Positions 44,402 to 53,457 of a DNA stretch of 64,000 bases are shown piece by piece. This DNA is from Acetobacteraceae bacterium (GTDB lineage: Bacteria; Pseudomonadota; Alphaproteobacteria; Acetobacterales; Acetobacteraceae), in contig DAIDJM010000059.1 in the NCBI GenBank assembly GCA_027451405.1, forward strand, positions 17,773 to 81,772, written 5' to 3'. Within the stretch, counting starts at the first letter, position 1. Every line of letters begins with the position of its first letter. The position numbers and the translations under genes are program-made. The notes under the pieces are model-generated. The model worked only from the letters and a program-made list of their open reading frames with translations. It was not told where the DNA came from and did no database searches.

Positions 44402-46900
44402 TTAATAGGGGCGCAGCAGGCGTTCTATGTAGTCGAGTTCGCCCTGCGGGCGGTCACGCTCGGCGTCGCGCCGGCGCAGCTCTTCCTGGATCGCCCGGCT
44501 CCGCCCGGCCTCCATCTCCGTCGGCACCTTCACGCTGCCATCATCCTGCACCTGGCCGGTATTGCCGGCCTGCATCGGGCGCCCCAGCGGATCGCGCTGG
44601 CCCTCCTGCTGCGGCCCCTCGCCCTCGCCGAGCCCGAATTCGTCGCCGCCCTGGCCGCCCCCCGGCATGATCGCCAGCTGCGAGCCCTGCTGCATCTGCT
44701 GCGCCAGCGCCCGCCCGCCCTTCTGCAGATCCTGCACCGCCTCCGACTCGGCGTCGCGCGCCGCGCCGTCCTGGCCCGATTGCAGCGCCTGCTCGGCCTG
44801 CTGCATCGCCTTCTGCGCCTCGCCCAGATTGCCCGGCGGCTTCATGCCGAACCGCGCGATCGATTGCTGCAGCGCCCGGAGCGCCTGCTGCAGGGCCCGC
44901 TCGGTCTTCGCGTCTGCCGAGCGCGACGCCTCGTCCTGCTCGAGCTTCTGCGGGTCGGGCGGCGGCGGCGGCATGTCCTGCCCCCACATGGCCGGCGGCA
45001 CCGGCGTCGGCATCGGCAATGGCGGCGGTCGCGGCGCGCGCGCCTGTCCGTGATCCATCAGCCCCGCCTCGCGCCGCGCCAGATCGGCGGCCGCCCCGGT
45101 GAGCTGATGCGCCTTGCGGTTCGCCTCCGCCGCCCGCCGGGCTTGCTCGGGGGACAGCACCTTCGCGTGATTCAGCTTCTGCAGCAGGTCCTGCAGCTCC
45201 GCCATCTGCCGCCGCGCCTCGTCGTAGTGGCCCTCGCGGGCGCTCTGCTCCATCCGCTTCATCATCCGGTCGAGCATCGGCGACCCGAAATTCTTGCCGC
45301 GCGGGTCGAACGGGCCGAGCTGGCCGCGCTCGAAGGCCCGCCGCGCCAGATCGGCCAGCCGCTGGGCGAGCGCCTGCCGCAGCGCCTGAATCTTCGCGGC
45401 GAGCTGCTTGTCGGTGATGCGGCCCTGGGCGCGCTCGGCGATCGCCCGCCGCACATCCTCCTGCGCCTGCGCGAGACGCTGCTCGGCGGCGCTCGGCAGC
45501 GCGCCGTCGAGATCGAGCGCCAGCGTCCACAGCCGCGACTGCGCCTCCGCCTCGCCGGCCGGCCCCTGATCGCGCAGCAGCGCGGCGACCGAGCTGAGGT
45601 TGAGGAACGTCCCTGGCTGCCGGGCGCGGCCTTCCGGTGCGCCGGCCAGCGCATCGAGATCGCCCGCGGCCTCGTCCGGCGCCTGCGGGTTCAGCGCCAG
45701 CCGCTGGCGCAGCGCGGCGACCGCCTGCGCCAGCGGATCCTGGAAAGCGTGCGCCGGCAGCGTGAAGCGCGCCTCCGCGCTCCGGCCCGTCTGGCCCGAG
45801 ACGCTGCGGCCGGCCAGGACCGCCCGCACCGCGAGCCCGGCCAGCGGGTTCGATTCGAGATCGACCAAAGCCGCGCCGCGCGCATCCCGCGGCGTGCCCG
45901 GCAGCGGGATCGGCACCACGAGCGGCGGCAGATCGGGATTCGCCTCGGGCCGGATTTCCGCGTGCAGCGCCGCCACCCCCCAGCGTTGCGCGACATGCCA
46001 GGGCAGCCGCGTCTCGGCCGTCCGCCCGGCCTGCGCGGGGGTGCCGTTCCAGGCGATGACGGGCGGCGCATCGGCGATCGCGGCGATCTTCCAGGCCGCG
46101 AGTGTCAGCCAGTGGCGCCGGACCGCGAGCGTGCCGCTCGCCGCGATCGGCGCGCTCGCCTGCCAGGCCCCCTCGGCCAGCCGTCCGAACGCGGCGCTCG
46201 CGCCCGGCATGTCGAGCGTCGGCTGGCCGCCGCCGGTGACCGAGACGGTGAGTTTCGAGCCGATCGGCACCTCGATCGGCGCCGCGCCGCGGGCCAGGAA
46301 AATCGGCGCCAGTCCGGTATAGCTCGGCGGCTCGATCCAGGCCTGCACGATCGTCCCCCCAGCACTCGGCAGGCCGATACCGGGCAGCATCGCGCCGACG
46401 AGGCGCGCTTGCCAGGCCGGCCCCGCCACCACGATCCCCGACGCCAGCAGCAGCAGGGCGGCGACGCGGGCGGCATGGGGATCGAGCGCGGGCAGCACCG
46501 CGCGGGGCGGATCGAGCCGGAGCCGGGGAAGCGCTGCCGCGGCGCGGGCGCGGTGGGCCTGCCAGAGCGGCCCGTCCTCGCCGGCGGCCGGGCGGTCGCG
46601 CAGCACGGCGAGCGGCCGGTGCGCCAGGCCGCTGTCGGTCTCGAGACGGCGCTCGGCCTGTTCCGGCGTCGGCCGCACGAAGCCGGGCCGCAAGCGGCGC
46701 ACCCACCAGACCGCCGCGCCCAGCACGAGCAGCGTGGCGAGCGGCGTGAGTGGCCCGAGCACCGCCCCCGCGCCGAGCAGCACGAGCCCCGCCCAGCCGA
46801 GCAGCAGCGCGAGCGGCGCCCAGAGCAGCGCCGCCAGCCGCTCGGCCCAGAGAAAGGCGAGCGCCGCGCGGCGCAGCCAGTCGAGGCGGGTGGTTTCCAT
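44402..46900 (-). CDS. TIGR02302/DUF4175-family membrane protein
   Basis: An 832-aa protein typical of alphaproteobacteria. Two or three N-terminal membrane segments (about residues 20-68, LLWAPLALLLGWAGLVLLGA) plus one near 145-160, a periplasmic beta-rich region (residues about 180-370), then long helical, Gln/Ala-rich stretches (EDVRRAIAERAQGRITDKQL; QMAELQDLLQKLNHAKVL) with Pro-rich linkers and a C-terminal GRSRAIQEELRRRDAERDRP. Function unknown. Its start overlaps the lysA stop (TGATG), a conserved linkage to argH-lysA in this class. Confidence 0.85.
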   Translation of the reverse strand: METTRLDWLRRAALAFLWAERLAALLWAPLALLLGWAGLVLLGAGAVLGPLTPLATLLVLGAAVWWVRRLRPGFVRPTPEQAERRLETDSGLAHRPLAVLRDRPAAGEDGPLWQAHRARAAAALPRLRLDPPRAVLPALDPHAARVAALLLLASGIVVAGPAWQARLVGAMLPGIGLPSAGGTIVQAWIEPPSYTGLAPIFLARGAAPIEVPIGSKLTVSVTGGGQPTLDMPGASAAFGRLAEGAWQASAPIAASGTLAVRRHWLTLAAWKIAAIADAPPVIAWNGTPAQAGRTAETRLPWHVAQRWGVAALHAEIRPEANPDLPPLVVPIPLPGTPRDARGAALVDLESNPLAGLAVRAVLAGRSVSGQTGRSAEARFTLPAHAFQDPLAQAVAALRQRLALNPQAPDEAAGDLDALAGAPEGRARQPGTFLNLSSVAALLRDQGPAGEAEAQSRLWTLALDLDGALPSAAEQRLAQAQEDVRRAIAERAQGRITDKQLAAKIQALRQALAQRLADLARRAFERGQLGPFDPRGKNFGSPMLDRMMKRMEQSAREGHYDEARRQMAELQDLLQKLNHAKVLSPEQARRAAEANRKAHQLTGAAADLARREAGLMDHGQARAPRPPPLPMPTPVPPAMWGQDMPPPPPDPQKLEQDEASRSADAKTERALQQALRALQQSIARFGMKPPGNLGEAQKAMQQAEQALQSGQDGAARDAESEAVQDLQKGGRALAQQMQQGSQLAIMPGGGQGGDEFGLGEGEGPQQEGQRDPLGRPMQAGNTGQVQDDGSVKVPTEMEAGRSRAIQEELRRRDAERDRPQGELDYIERLLRPY

Positions 46901-48150
46901 CAGCGTTCCTGTCCGGCGCGGGCCGGGCGCGCGGCGCCCGCCTCGATCACCATCTGGGGCGCCAACGGCCGCGCGTTATAGGTCGAGGCCATCACCGCAC
47001 CGTAAGCCCCGGCATCGAGGATCGCCACCAGCGCGCCCGGCTCGAGCGCCGGCAGGCTCCGCTCCCGGGCGAACACGTCGCTGCTTTCGCAGACCGGCCC
47101 CACCACGTCGGTCGGCTCGGCCGGCGCCCGCAGCGCCACCGGATCGAGCGGCAGGATCGCGTGCCAGGCGCCATACAGGGCCGGGCGCAGCAGATCGTTC
47201 ATGCCCGCATCGAGCACCAGCATCGGCCGCTCCATGCCCGCGCGCCGCGTGCGGATCACGCGGGTGAGCAGCAGCCCGGCGGGTGCCGCGAGCCACCGCC
47301 CGGGCTCGATCGCGAGATCGAGGCCGAGATCGCCGAGCGCCCCCCGGATCGCGCCCGCCCACGCCTCCGGCAGCGGCGCCGGCTCGCCCGCATAGCCGAT
47401 CCCAAGCCCGCCGCCGCAATCGAGCGCGGCGATCGGCAGCCCCCGCCCGCGCAGTTCCGCCGCCAGCGCGGCGAGCCGCGCATAGGCGGCGCGGTAGGGG
47501 CCGAGGCTCAGGATCTGGCTGCCGATATGCATCGCGAGCCCGCGCATCGCGATGCCCGGCAGGCGCGCGGCGCCGGCGTAGAGATCGGCGACCATATCGT
47601 GCGGAATGCCGAATTTGTCGCCGCGCCGGCCGGTCGCGATCTTGTCGTGCGCGCCCGCCTCGATATCCGGATTGACGCGCAGCGCGACCGGCGCGGCGCG
47701 CCCGAGATGCGCGGCGATCGCCGAGAGTTCCGTCAGCTCCTCGGGGCTCTCGACATTGATCTGGCCGATCCCCGCCTCGAGCGCGGCGGCGAGTTCGCGC
47801 GCCGTCTTGCCGACGCCGGAGAACACGATCCTCTCCGGCGGAAACCCGGCTTCGAGCGCGGCCGCGAGTTCGCCCCCGCTCACCACGTCGGCGCCGGCGC
47901 CATCGGCGGCGAGCGCGCTCAGAAAGGCGGGCGTCGCGTTCGCTTTGAGCGCGTAATGGATGGCGATCGGGCCCATCGCCGCGCGCAGCGCGCCGAAGCG
48001 CCGCCGCAGCGTGTCGAGCGAGTGGACGTAAAGCGGCGTGCCCTGGGTCTCGGCGAGCGCCCGCAGCGGCACGCCGTCGAATTCGAGCCCGTCCCGCGCG
48101 TGCATCCGCAGGCCGGATTTCGCCGCCAGCAGATCGGCAAGCCCGCTCAC
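46900..48150 (-). CDS. lysA: Diaminopimelate decarboxylase
   Basis: Last step of lysine synthesis: decarboxylates meso-diaminopimelate, PLP-dependent. 416 aa. PLP Lys in IHYALKANATPAFL, then GADVVSGGELAAALEAGF, RVNPDIEAGAHDKIATGRRGDKFGI in segments, MHIGSQILSLGPY, LDCGGGLGIGY, EPGRWLAAPAG and the active-site Cys in GPVCESSDVFA. A GTG overlapping the lptM stop (GTGA) gives a normal N-terminus. Part of argH-lptM-lysA-DUF4175. Confidence 0.96.
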   Translation of the reverse strand: MSGLADLLAAKSGLRMHARDGLEFDGVPLRALAETQGTPLYVHSLDTLRRRFGALRAAMGPIAIHYALKANATPAFLSALAADGAGADVVSGGELAAALEAGFPPERIVFSGVGKTARELAAALEAGIGQINVESPEELTELSAIAAHLGRAAPVALRVNPDIEAGAHDKIATGRRGDKFGIPHDMVADLYAGAARLPGIAMRGLAMHIGSQILSLGPYRAAYARLAALAAELRGRGLPIAALDCGGGLGIGYAGEPAPLPEAWAGAIRGALGDLGLDLAIEPGRWLAAPAGLLLTRVIRTRRAGMERPMLVLDAGMNDLLRPALYGAWHAILPLDPVALRAPAEPTDVVGPVCESSDVFARERSLPALEPGALVAILDAGAYGAVMASTYNARPLAPQMVIEAGAARPARAGQER

Positions 48151-48272
48151 CGCGTCGGATAGGTTTTCGGGTAGGTGATGTCCTCGGGCGGCCCCGGCGG
48201 ATCGGGCGGCCCCTTCTTGCCGCACGCCGCCAGCAGCAACGCCAGACCGAGCAGGGCGACGGCGGCTCTCAT
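48147..48272 (-). CDS. lptM: LptM-type small lipoprotein
   Basis: A 41-aa lipoprotein: [20 protein letters not shown] with the lipobox LAAC at Cys17, then [19 protein letters not shown]. This matches the LptM (YifL) family, which in E. coli stabilises the LptDE lipopolysaccharide translocon at the outer membrane. The argH-lptM-lysA linkage is conserved in alphaproteobacteria. ATGA overlap with argH, GTGA overlap with lysA. Confidence 0.88.
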   Translation of the reverse strand: MRAAVALLGLALLLAACGKKGPPDPPGPPEDITYPKTYPTR

Positions 48273-49654
48273 GCCAGCGCCTCCCGCCAGCGCATCGCCT
48301 GCTCGCGCACCCGCGCCGGCGCCGTCCCGCCATGGCTGTTGCGCGACGCGATCGATGCCTCCACCGACAGCACCTCGAAAACCGCCTGCGTGATGCGCGG
48401 CTCCTCGCGCTGCATCTCGGCCAGCGGCAAATCCGCGAGCGCCACGCCCATCCCCTCCGCCCGCGCCACGATCCGCCCGGTCACGTGGTGCGCGGTGCGG
48501 AACGGCAGTTCCAGCGCGCGCACCAGCCAATCCGCGAGATCGGTTGCGGTCGAATAACCATCGCCCGCCGCCGCCCGCAGCCGCGAAAGATCGGGCACGA
48601 AATCACGCACCATACCTTCGGTCGCCGCCAGCGCGAGTTCGAGCGCGTCCGCCGCCTCGAACACCGGCGGCTTGTCCTCCTGCAAATCCTTCGCGTAGGC
48701 GAGCGGCAGACCCTTGACCACCATCAGCAACCCCATCAGCGCGCCGGCGATGCGGCCCGGCTTCGCGCGCACCAGCTCGGCCGCATCCGGATTGCGCTTC
48801 TGCGGCATGATCGAGCTGCCGGTGGTGTAGGCGTCCGACAGCCGCACGAAGCGGAATGGCGCGCTGCACCAGATCACGATCTCTTCCGCGAACCGCGAGA
48901 GATGCACGGCGCAGATCGCGCTGGCGGCAAGGAATTCGAGCGCGAAATCCCGGCTCGAGACCGCATCGATCGAATTGGCGCAGGGCCGCGCAAAGCCAAG
49001 CGCGCCCGCCGTCATCTCGCGGTCGATCGGAAACGCCGTGCCGGCCAGCGCCGCGGCCCCGAGCGGCGATTCGTTGAGCCGCGCCCGCGCATCGGCGAAG
49101 CGCCCGCGATCGCGCCCAAGCATCTCCACATAGGCCAGCAGATGATGCCCGAGCGTCACCGGCTGCGCCGTCTGCAGATGCGTTAAGCCCGGCATCGGAT
49201 CGGCGGCATGCTCGAGCGCGCGGTCGGCCAGCGCGCGCATGGCGGCGGCCAGCGCCGCGTCGATCCGGTCGATCGCGTCCCGCACCCAGAGCCGGAAATC
49301 GGTCGCTACCTGGTCGTTGCGGCTGCGTCCCGTATGCAGCCGCCGCCCGGGCTCGCCGATCCGCTCGGCCAGACGCGCCTCGATATTCATGTGAATATCC
49401 TCGAGCGCCGTCTCGAACGAAAACCGGCCGCCCTCGATTTCGGCCTCGATCTCGGCAAGCCCCTCCTCGATCGCGGCGGCGTCGGCCTCGCTCAGCACCC
49501 CGGTCCGGGCCAGCATCCTGGCATGCGCGCGCGAGCCCTCGATATCCTGGCGCCAGAGTTTGCGGTCGATGTCGATCGAGGCATTGATGCGTTGCAAAAT
49601 GTCGGCGGAGGCGAGCCGGAAACGGCCGCCCCATTGCGGGTTCGAGGAGGACAT
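48269..49654 (-). CDS. argH: Argininosuccinate lyase
   Basis: Cleaves argininosuccinate to arginine and fumarate. 461 aa. Motifs: [74 protein letters not shown] and the signature [18 protein letters not shown] with the catalytic Ser. The ATG giving [10 protein letters not shown] is 5 bp from the divergent tlpA start, so the promoter must lie within tlpA. Leads the argH-lptM-lysA-DUF4175 operon. Confidence 0.97.
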   Translation of the reverse strand: MSSSNPQWGGRFRLASADILQRINASIDIDRKLWRQDIEGSRAHARMLARTGVLSEADAAAIEEGLAEIEAEIEGGRFSFETALEDIHMNIEARLAERIGEPGRRLHTGRSRNDQVATDFRLWVRDAIDRIDAALAAAMRALADRALEHAADPMPGLTHLQTAQPVTLGHHLLAYVEMLGRDRGRFADARARLNESPLGAAALAGTAFPIDREMTAGALGFARPCANSIDAVSSRDFALEFLAASAICAVHLSRFAEEIVIWCSAPFRFVRLSDAYTTGSSIMPQKRNPDAAELVRAKPGRIAGALMGLLMVVKGLPLAYAKDLQEDKPPVFEAADALELALAATEGMVRDFVPDLSRLRAAAGDGYSTATDLADWLVRALELPFRTAHHVTGRIVARAEGMGVALADLPLAEMQREEPRITQAVFEVLSVEASIASRNSHGGTAPARVREQAMRWREALA

Positions 49655-49659
49655 GCGGA

Positions 49660-50223
49660 ATGGCTCTGCGGCGGCGCTCGGTTCTGGCGGCGACGGTAGT
49701 GGCGGCGGCAGGGTTGCGCAAACCGGCGCGTGCCGCCCCAACCCCTCCCGCCGATGACGATATCGACCCCGACGCCTTCCGCCCGCTCTCGGCGATCACC
49801 CGGATCGACCCGCCCAAAACCCTCCCCGACCTCGCCTTCACCGGGCTCGACGGCGCGTCCCACCCCCTCGCCGCCTATCGCGGCCGCCCGGTCGTGCTGA
49901 ATTTCTGGGCCACCTGGTGCACTCCCTGCGTCAAGGAAATGCCCGCCCTCGACCGGCTGGCGGCCTCCGACCCCAACCTCACCGTGCTCGCCGTCTCCGC
50001 CGACCATGGCGGCGCCTCCGTCGTGCGCCCCTTCGCGGCCGCCCACCGCATCACCCACGCGACCGTCCTGCTCGACCCGGAAAGCAGCGCGGTCCACACG
50101 CTCGAGATCGCGGGCTTCCCAACCACGCTGATCCTCGACGCCCAGGGCAGGCTCCGCGGCAAGCTCGAAGGGCCGGCCGATTGGGGGAAAGCGACCCAGG
50201 CGATCACGGCGCTGGTTGGGTAA
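49660..50223 (+). CDS. tlpA: TlpA-like exported thioredoxin-fold reductase
   Basis: A 187-aa periplasmic thiol-disulfide protein. The N-terminus [19 protein letters not shown] has a twin-arginine-type motif followed by a hydrophobic stretch. The redox site is Cys87-Thr-Pro-Cys90 ([20 protein letters not shown]) and the cis-Pro lies in GFPTTLIL. Members reduce cytochrome c or CcoG/Sco-type copper proteins. Its ribosome site GAGGAGG overlaps codons 2-4 of the divergent argH. Linkage to argH is conserved in alphaproteobacteria. Confidence 0.9.
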   Translation: MALRRRSVLAATVVAAAGLRKPARAAPTPPADDDIDPDAFRPLSAITRIDPPKTLPDLAFTGLDGASHPLAAYRGRPVVLNFWATWCTPCVKEMPALDRLAASDPNLTVLAVSADHGGASVVRPFAAAHRITHATVLLDPESSAVHTLEIAGFPTTLILDAQGRLRGKLEGPADWGKATQAITALVG

Positions 50224-50227
50224 AAAA

Positions 50228-50284
50228 AGGGCAGGGGGCTTTGCCCCCTGCACCCCCACTGGGGCCGAAAGGCCCCAGACCCCA
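50228..50284. repeat. GGGGTCTGGGGCC-family repeat between convergent tlpA and phosphatase genes
   Basis: GGGCAGGGGGCTTTGCCCCC hairpin followed by CTGGGGCCGAAAGGCCCCAG. It begins 4 bp after the tlpA stop and ends 5 bp before the phosphatase stop, a good bidirectional terminator candidate. It is the rightmost copy of this family in the window. Confidence 0.75.
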
Positions 50285-50289
50285 TGACT

Positions 50290-51006
50290 TCAGGCCACCA
50301 AGAAACCCACGGTTTCTTCCTCGAACACACCGCAGGTCAGGCGGCCGCCCAGCGCTGCGCCGGTGTCCAGCCCCACGCGCGCGGGCAGGATCTCCGGCTC
50401 CACCGTGGGCGTATGCCCATGCACCACCACGAAATCGCGCGGACTCTCATCGGAGAGAAAAGGCTCGCGGATCCAGAGCAGGTCGGCCGCAACCTGCTCA
50501 CCCAATTCCCGCCCCGGCCGGATGCCCGCATGCACGAACACATAGCCGCCCTCGCGATGCATCAGCGGCAGCTGCGTCAGGAAATCGATGTCGTCCTGCG
50601 AAATCGCGCCCCACCGCGCCGGAATCGCCCGATCACGCGCCGCGATCCCATAACTCTCGAGCGTCGCCGCGCCGCCATTGCCGAGCCAAAGCGCCAGCGA
50701 CTCCGGATTGCCCTGCCGCGCACTCAACATCAGCGCATCATGGTTCCCCATGAGCGCCACCCGCCGGCTCACCGGCGGCAACGCCCCCTCCCGCAAATGC
50801 CGCAACACCCCCGCGCTGTCCGGCCCCCGATCCACATAATCGCCAAGATGGACAAGGCAGGATTCCCGCACCGGCCGCGCCGCAAGGTCCTCGGCAATCA
50901 GCGCATGCACCGAAAGCAGCCGGTCCAGGCACCCGTGCACATCCCCGACCGCATAAACACGCACCCCCGGCGGCAACCGCCCCGGCGCTGGAAACTGATA
51001 AGGCAT
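50290..51006 (-). CDS. PPP-family metallophosphatase (Ser/Thr phosphatase or ApaH-like)
   Basis: A 238-aa calcineurin-like phosphatase with all metal motifs: VYAVGDVHGCLDRL, LVHLGDYVDRGPDSAG, ALMGNHDALM, FVHAGIRPG and VVVHGHTPTVEP. The GDVHG/GDYVDRG/GNHD set is that of PPP-type protein phosphatases and of symmetric Ap4A hydrolase. Cytoplasmic. The upstream 168 bp to the next gene show no further gene. Confidence 0.92.
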   Translation of the reverse strand: MPYQFPAPGRLPPGVRVYAVGDVHGCLDRLLSVHALIAEDLAARPVRESCLVHLGDYVDRGPDSAGVLRHLREGALPPVSRRVALMGNHDALMLSARQGNPESLALWLGNGGAATLESYGIAARDRAIPARWGAISQDDIDFLTQLPLMHREGGYVFVHAGIRPGRELGEQVAADLLWIREPFLSDESPRDFVVVHGHTPTVEPEILPARVGLDTGAALGGRLTCGVFEEETVGFLVA

Positions 51007-51174
51007 GGCCGCTTACATGGCCCCGTCAGCCGTCCAAAGGAACCAGGGTCCGCCGCGCGCCTCCGCGCTTCATCGAGGGAACGCTGCGCTTCGGCATCCA
51101 CACGGCATTGGTCCAGGTATGACCAAATCGGCCTCGAGCGCGGACCGTCCGCCGCCGCTGTGCCAGCGCGCCGC

Positions 51175-52143
51175 TCACCGCCTTGTGTCCATCGTGTGAT
51201 CGGGGTTGCGCGCCATGAAATCAAGGATGAGGCGCGCAATCTCATCGTTCTTCTCGTCCAAGGCGAAGTGGCCGGCGTCCAGAAGATGAATCTCTGCATC
51301 CGGCAGATCGGCGCGGTAGGCCGTCGCGCCCGCGGCGACGAAAGACGGGTCGTTCGCGCCCCAGACAACCAACGTAGGCGGCTTGTGTTTCCGCAGCCAC
51401 GCTTGCCAGTCGGAATAGGCTGCAACGTTCGTGCGGTAATCGTAGAGCAGGGCCGCTTGGATCTCCCGTTGACCCGGCCGCGCGAGATGGGAGAATTCGT
51501 CGTTCCAGTCGTCCGGGTCGTAAGCCTCCGGGTGAGAGGTGCCCGCCAGGTGCCGTTGCTTCGTGGCCTCATAAGAGAGAAAGGCGCTGACAATTTCCGG
51601 ATGCCTTTTGGGGTCGGCCCAAAACTCGGCGATCTTCGCCCATTTCGGCCCAAGCCCCTCTTTGTAGGCATTACCGTTCTGGACGATCAGCGCATGCACG
51701 CGCTCAGGGTGGGCCTGAGCGATACGATAGCCGACCGGCGCCCCGTAATCGAACAGGTAGAGCGTGTAGCGGGCGATCTTGAGTTGCTCGAGCAGCGCGT
51801 TGATCGTCTCGGCGAGATGATCGAAAGTGTAACCATACACAGATGGTGATGGCATATCGCTTTGTCCGAAACCCGGAAAATCCGGCGCAACGACGTGATA
51901 GTGCGTCGCCAGCAGAGGGGTCAGCATCGTGTATCCCCGCGAAGACGAGGGGAATCCGTGCAGCAGCACGATCGTCGGCGCGTCTTTGGGGCCTGCTTCC
52001 CGATAGAAGAGTCCGACGCCGTCGATCTGGGCGCGGTGATACGTGGTCGTTGCCGTGATCGAGCGGATCGGGCTCGCCGCGACCGCGGGTCCCGCCAGCG
52101 CCGCGCCAAGAAGCGTCGCACCAATCGTACGGGGACTCATCAT
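51175..52143 (-). CDS. Exported alpha/beta hydrolase, dehalogenase/epoxide-hydrolase-like
   Basis: A 322-aa hydrolase with a signal peptide (residues 1-23, SPRTIGATLLGAALAGPAVA). Oxyanion segment IVLLHGFPSSSRGY, nucleophile elbow LFDYGAPVGYRIA with Asp132 in place of Ser, acid in VWGANDPSFV and His in DAGHFALDE. An Asp nucleophile is characteristic of haloalkane dehalogenases and epoxide hydrolases. About 3 kb away is a cytoplasmic paralogue with the same FDYGAPVG motif. The ATG has GGAAGGAAC just upstream. Substrate unknown. Confidence 0.82.
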   Translation of the reverse strand: MMSPRTIGATLLGAALAGPAVAASPIRSITATTTYHRAQIDGVGLFYREAGPKDAPTIVLLHGFPSSSRGYTMLTPLLATHYHVVAPDFPGFGQSDMPSPSVYGYTFDHLAETINALLEQLKIARYTLYLFDYGAPVGYRIAQAHPERVHALIVQNGNAYKEGLGPKWAKIAEFWADPKRHPEIVSAFLSYEATKQRHLAGTSHPEAYDPDDWNDEFSHLARPGQREIQAALLYDYRTNVAAYSDWQAWLRKHKPPTLVVWGANDPSFVAAGATAYRADLPDAEIHLLDAGHFALDEKNDEIARLILDFMARNPDHTMDTRR

Positions 52144-52335
52144 CTTGTTCCTTCCGTTGACGTCAGACGCGACCGTGCGTCTTGGCGAGGGCCACCGCGG
52201 TCCGCTTCTCATACCCGGCCTCACCTCACCCTGTGGATCGGGCGTCAGGAGTGTTTCTGGAAAAACCTCACCTCGCCGGTGGCGGTGACGCCGGCCTGGC
52301 CCCGCGAGGGGCGGCTTGGATAAGGAGCCGCTTGG

Positions 52336-53028
52336 TCACCGCGATTTACGTTTCGACTGCGGGTGAGCGCCGTCGGTTTGAAAAAAGCGCAGCAGCCGAA
52401 AGAAAGTATTTCGCGAAAGCCGTTGCGATTCTGTAGCTTGTGCAACGTTTGGCTTGGCTGATCGATGAGTCGGCCGGTCCGCAGCGCCGGCGGCGTCGAT
52501 GATGTTCGGCAGGCGCTTGAAGCCGCGACGGATGTTCACCTTCCTGAACCAGATCGATGGCCCCGTCGCATGGGAGGCCGCGTCAACGCTGTCGCCTTCA
52601 AGCGTCGCGCAGCGGATTGCCCCGGCTTGGCGCGGTCTCGGTTCAGCCAGGAGCTGCTGAAACGCCGGGCCGGCGACGACGCGATCTCCGTGGTCCGGCA
52701 TCCTCCAGCTCTCATCGAACCGTTGAGGCGCCTCGGACCTCAGCGACCGCAGGCGGTGCATCCACTTGTCGCGTGCAATGGCAGCCAGCCAGGGCTCGAA
52801 GGGATGCCCGGGGTCGTAGGTATGCCGCTTCTTATGGATCGCGATCAGGACGTCCTGAACCGCATCCTCGGTCACGGCCGATGGTAACCGCCCCGCGTAA
52901 TATCGACGCAACCAGACGGCCACGCCGGAGAGTAGAATTTTGTAGGCGGTGGCATCTCCCTCCTGTGCGGCAGCCATCAACCTGCCCCAATTCCGGCCTG
53001 GCTCAGTGTCCGTGGGCACACGGCCCAT
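52336..53028 (-). CDS. ECF-type sigma factor, possibly degrading at the 3' end
   Basis: A 230-aa protein. Region 2 is well preserved (residues about 15-95: LMAAAQEGDATAYKILL, AEDAVQDV-like TEDAVQDVLIAIHKKRHTYD, PFEPWLAAIARDKWMHRLR). Region 4 is recognisable at about 125-178 (RQAGAIRCATLEGDSVDAAS and VNIRRGFKRL) but with unusual residues. The last 50 residues look non-conserved, as if the original stop was lost. The ATG overlaps the SnoaL-like stop (TGATG). No anti-sigma gene (NrsF or zinc type) lies beside it. Regulon unknown. Confidence 0.7.
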   Translation of the reverse strand: MGRVPTDTEPGRNWGRLMAAAQEGDATAYKILLSGVAVWLRRYYAGRLPSAVTEDAVQDVLIAIHKKRHTYDPGHPFEPWLAAIARDKWMHRLRSLRSEAPQRFDESWRMPDHGDRVVAGPAFQQLLAEPRPRQAGAIRCATLEGDSVDAASHATGPSIWFRKVNIRRGFKRLPNIIDAAGAADRPTHRSAKPNVAQATESQRLSRNTFFRLLRFFQTDGAHPQSKRKSR

Positions 53029-53414
53029 CAGACGCGAGCCCGGGCGATCGCCAGGGTATCGATATATTGGCGAAAGATGGTGATCTTGCCGTCGCTGACA
53101 GTCCAGACGTGGGCATAGCGCGCCTCGGCGGTCTTTCCGGTGACGCGGTGCACGCCCTTAAAATCGCCGAGCGAGACGACGGTCTCGCCTTCGCTGACAA
53201 ACTCGGTGGGGACGAGCGAGAAGCTGGTCCACTCTGCCATCAATGGCTTGAACAGCCCTTCGGCAACGGGACCGGGGCCGCGGCCTTCGACTTTGTAGTG
53301 CCACATGGTGGTCCACTGGATGTCGGGCGCCATCAAGCCGAGGGCGCCAGCGGCGTCGCCGCTGGCGAGCTTGCCGTAGAAGTCGCGGATGGTTTCGGTC
53401 GGGGTGGTGGTCAT
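53028..53414 (-). CDS. SnoaL/NTF2-like small protein
   Basis: A 128-aa alpha+beta-barrel protein of the ketosteroid-isomerase-like group: TIRDFYGKLASGDAAGALGL, the DIQWTTMWHYKVEG strand, EGETVVSLGDFKGVHRVTGK and HVWTVSDGKITIFRQYIDT. Such proteins are enzymes or ligand-binding modules; SnoaL-like domains are also fused to some ECF sigma factors. Here it is a separate gene whose stop overlaps the sigma factor start. It follows the hydrolase gene by 43 bp. Confidence 0.82.
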   Translation of the reverse strand: MTTTPTETIRDFYGKLASGDAAGALGLMAPDIQWTTMWHYKVEGRGPGPVAEGLFKPLMAEWTSFSLVPTEFVSEGETVVSLGDFKGVHRVTGKTAEARYAHVWTVSDGKITIFRQYIDTLAIARARV

Positions 53415-53457
53415 GGTGGCCTCGGTCGGAGGAGGGGCGCGCGGCTGCAGCCGGGAG

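Noticed and set aside
41989..44670. A long plus-strand frame opposite maeB
   Set aside because: Shadow of maeB; charged low-complexity composition with no motifs.
44396..46981. An 861-codon plus-strand frame opposite the DUF4175 gene
   Set aside because: Arg/Leu/His-rich shadow; the minus-strand reading has the conserved overlap with lysA.
10750..50284. Possible CRISPR array suggested by the many similar GC-rich repeats
   Set aside because: Copies are dispersed kilobases apart, palindromic and at gene ends, with no regular spacers and no cas genes.
51175..52143. Ordinary serine hydrolase
   Set aside because: The nucleophile elbow has Asp (FDYGAPVG), and the paralogue keeps the same Asp, so a Ser nucleophile is ruled out.
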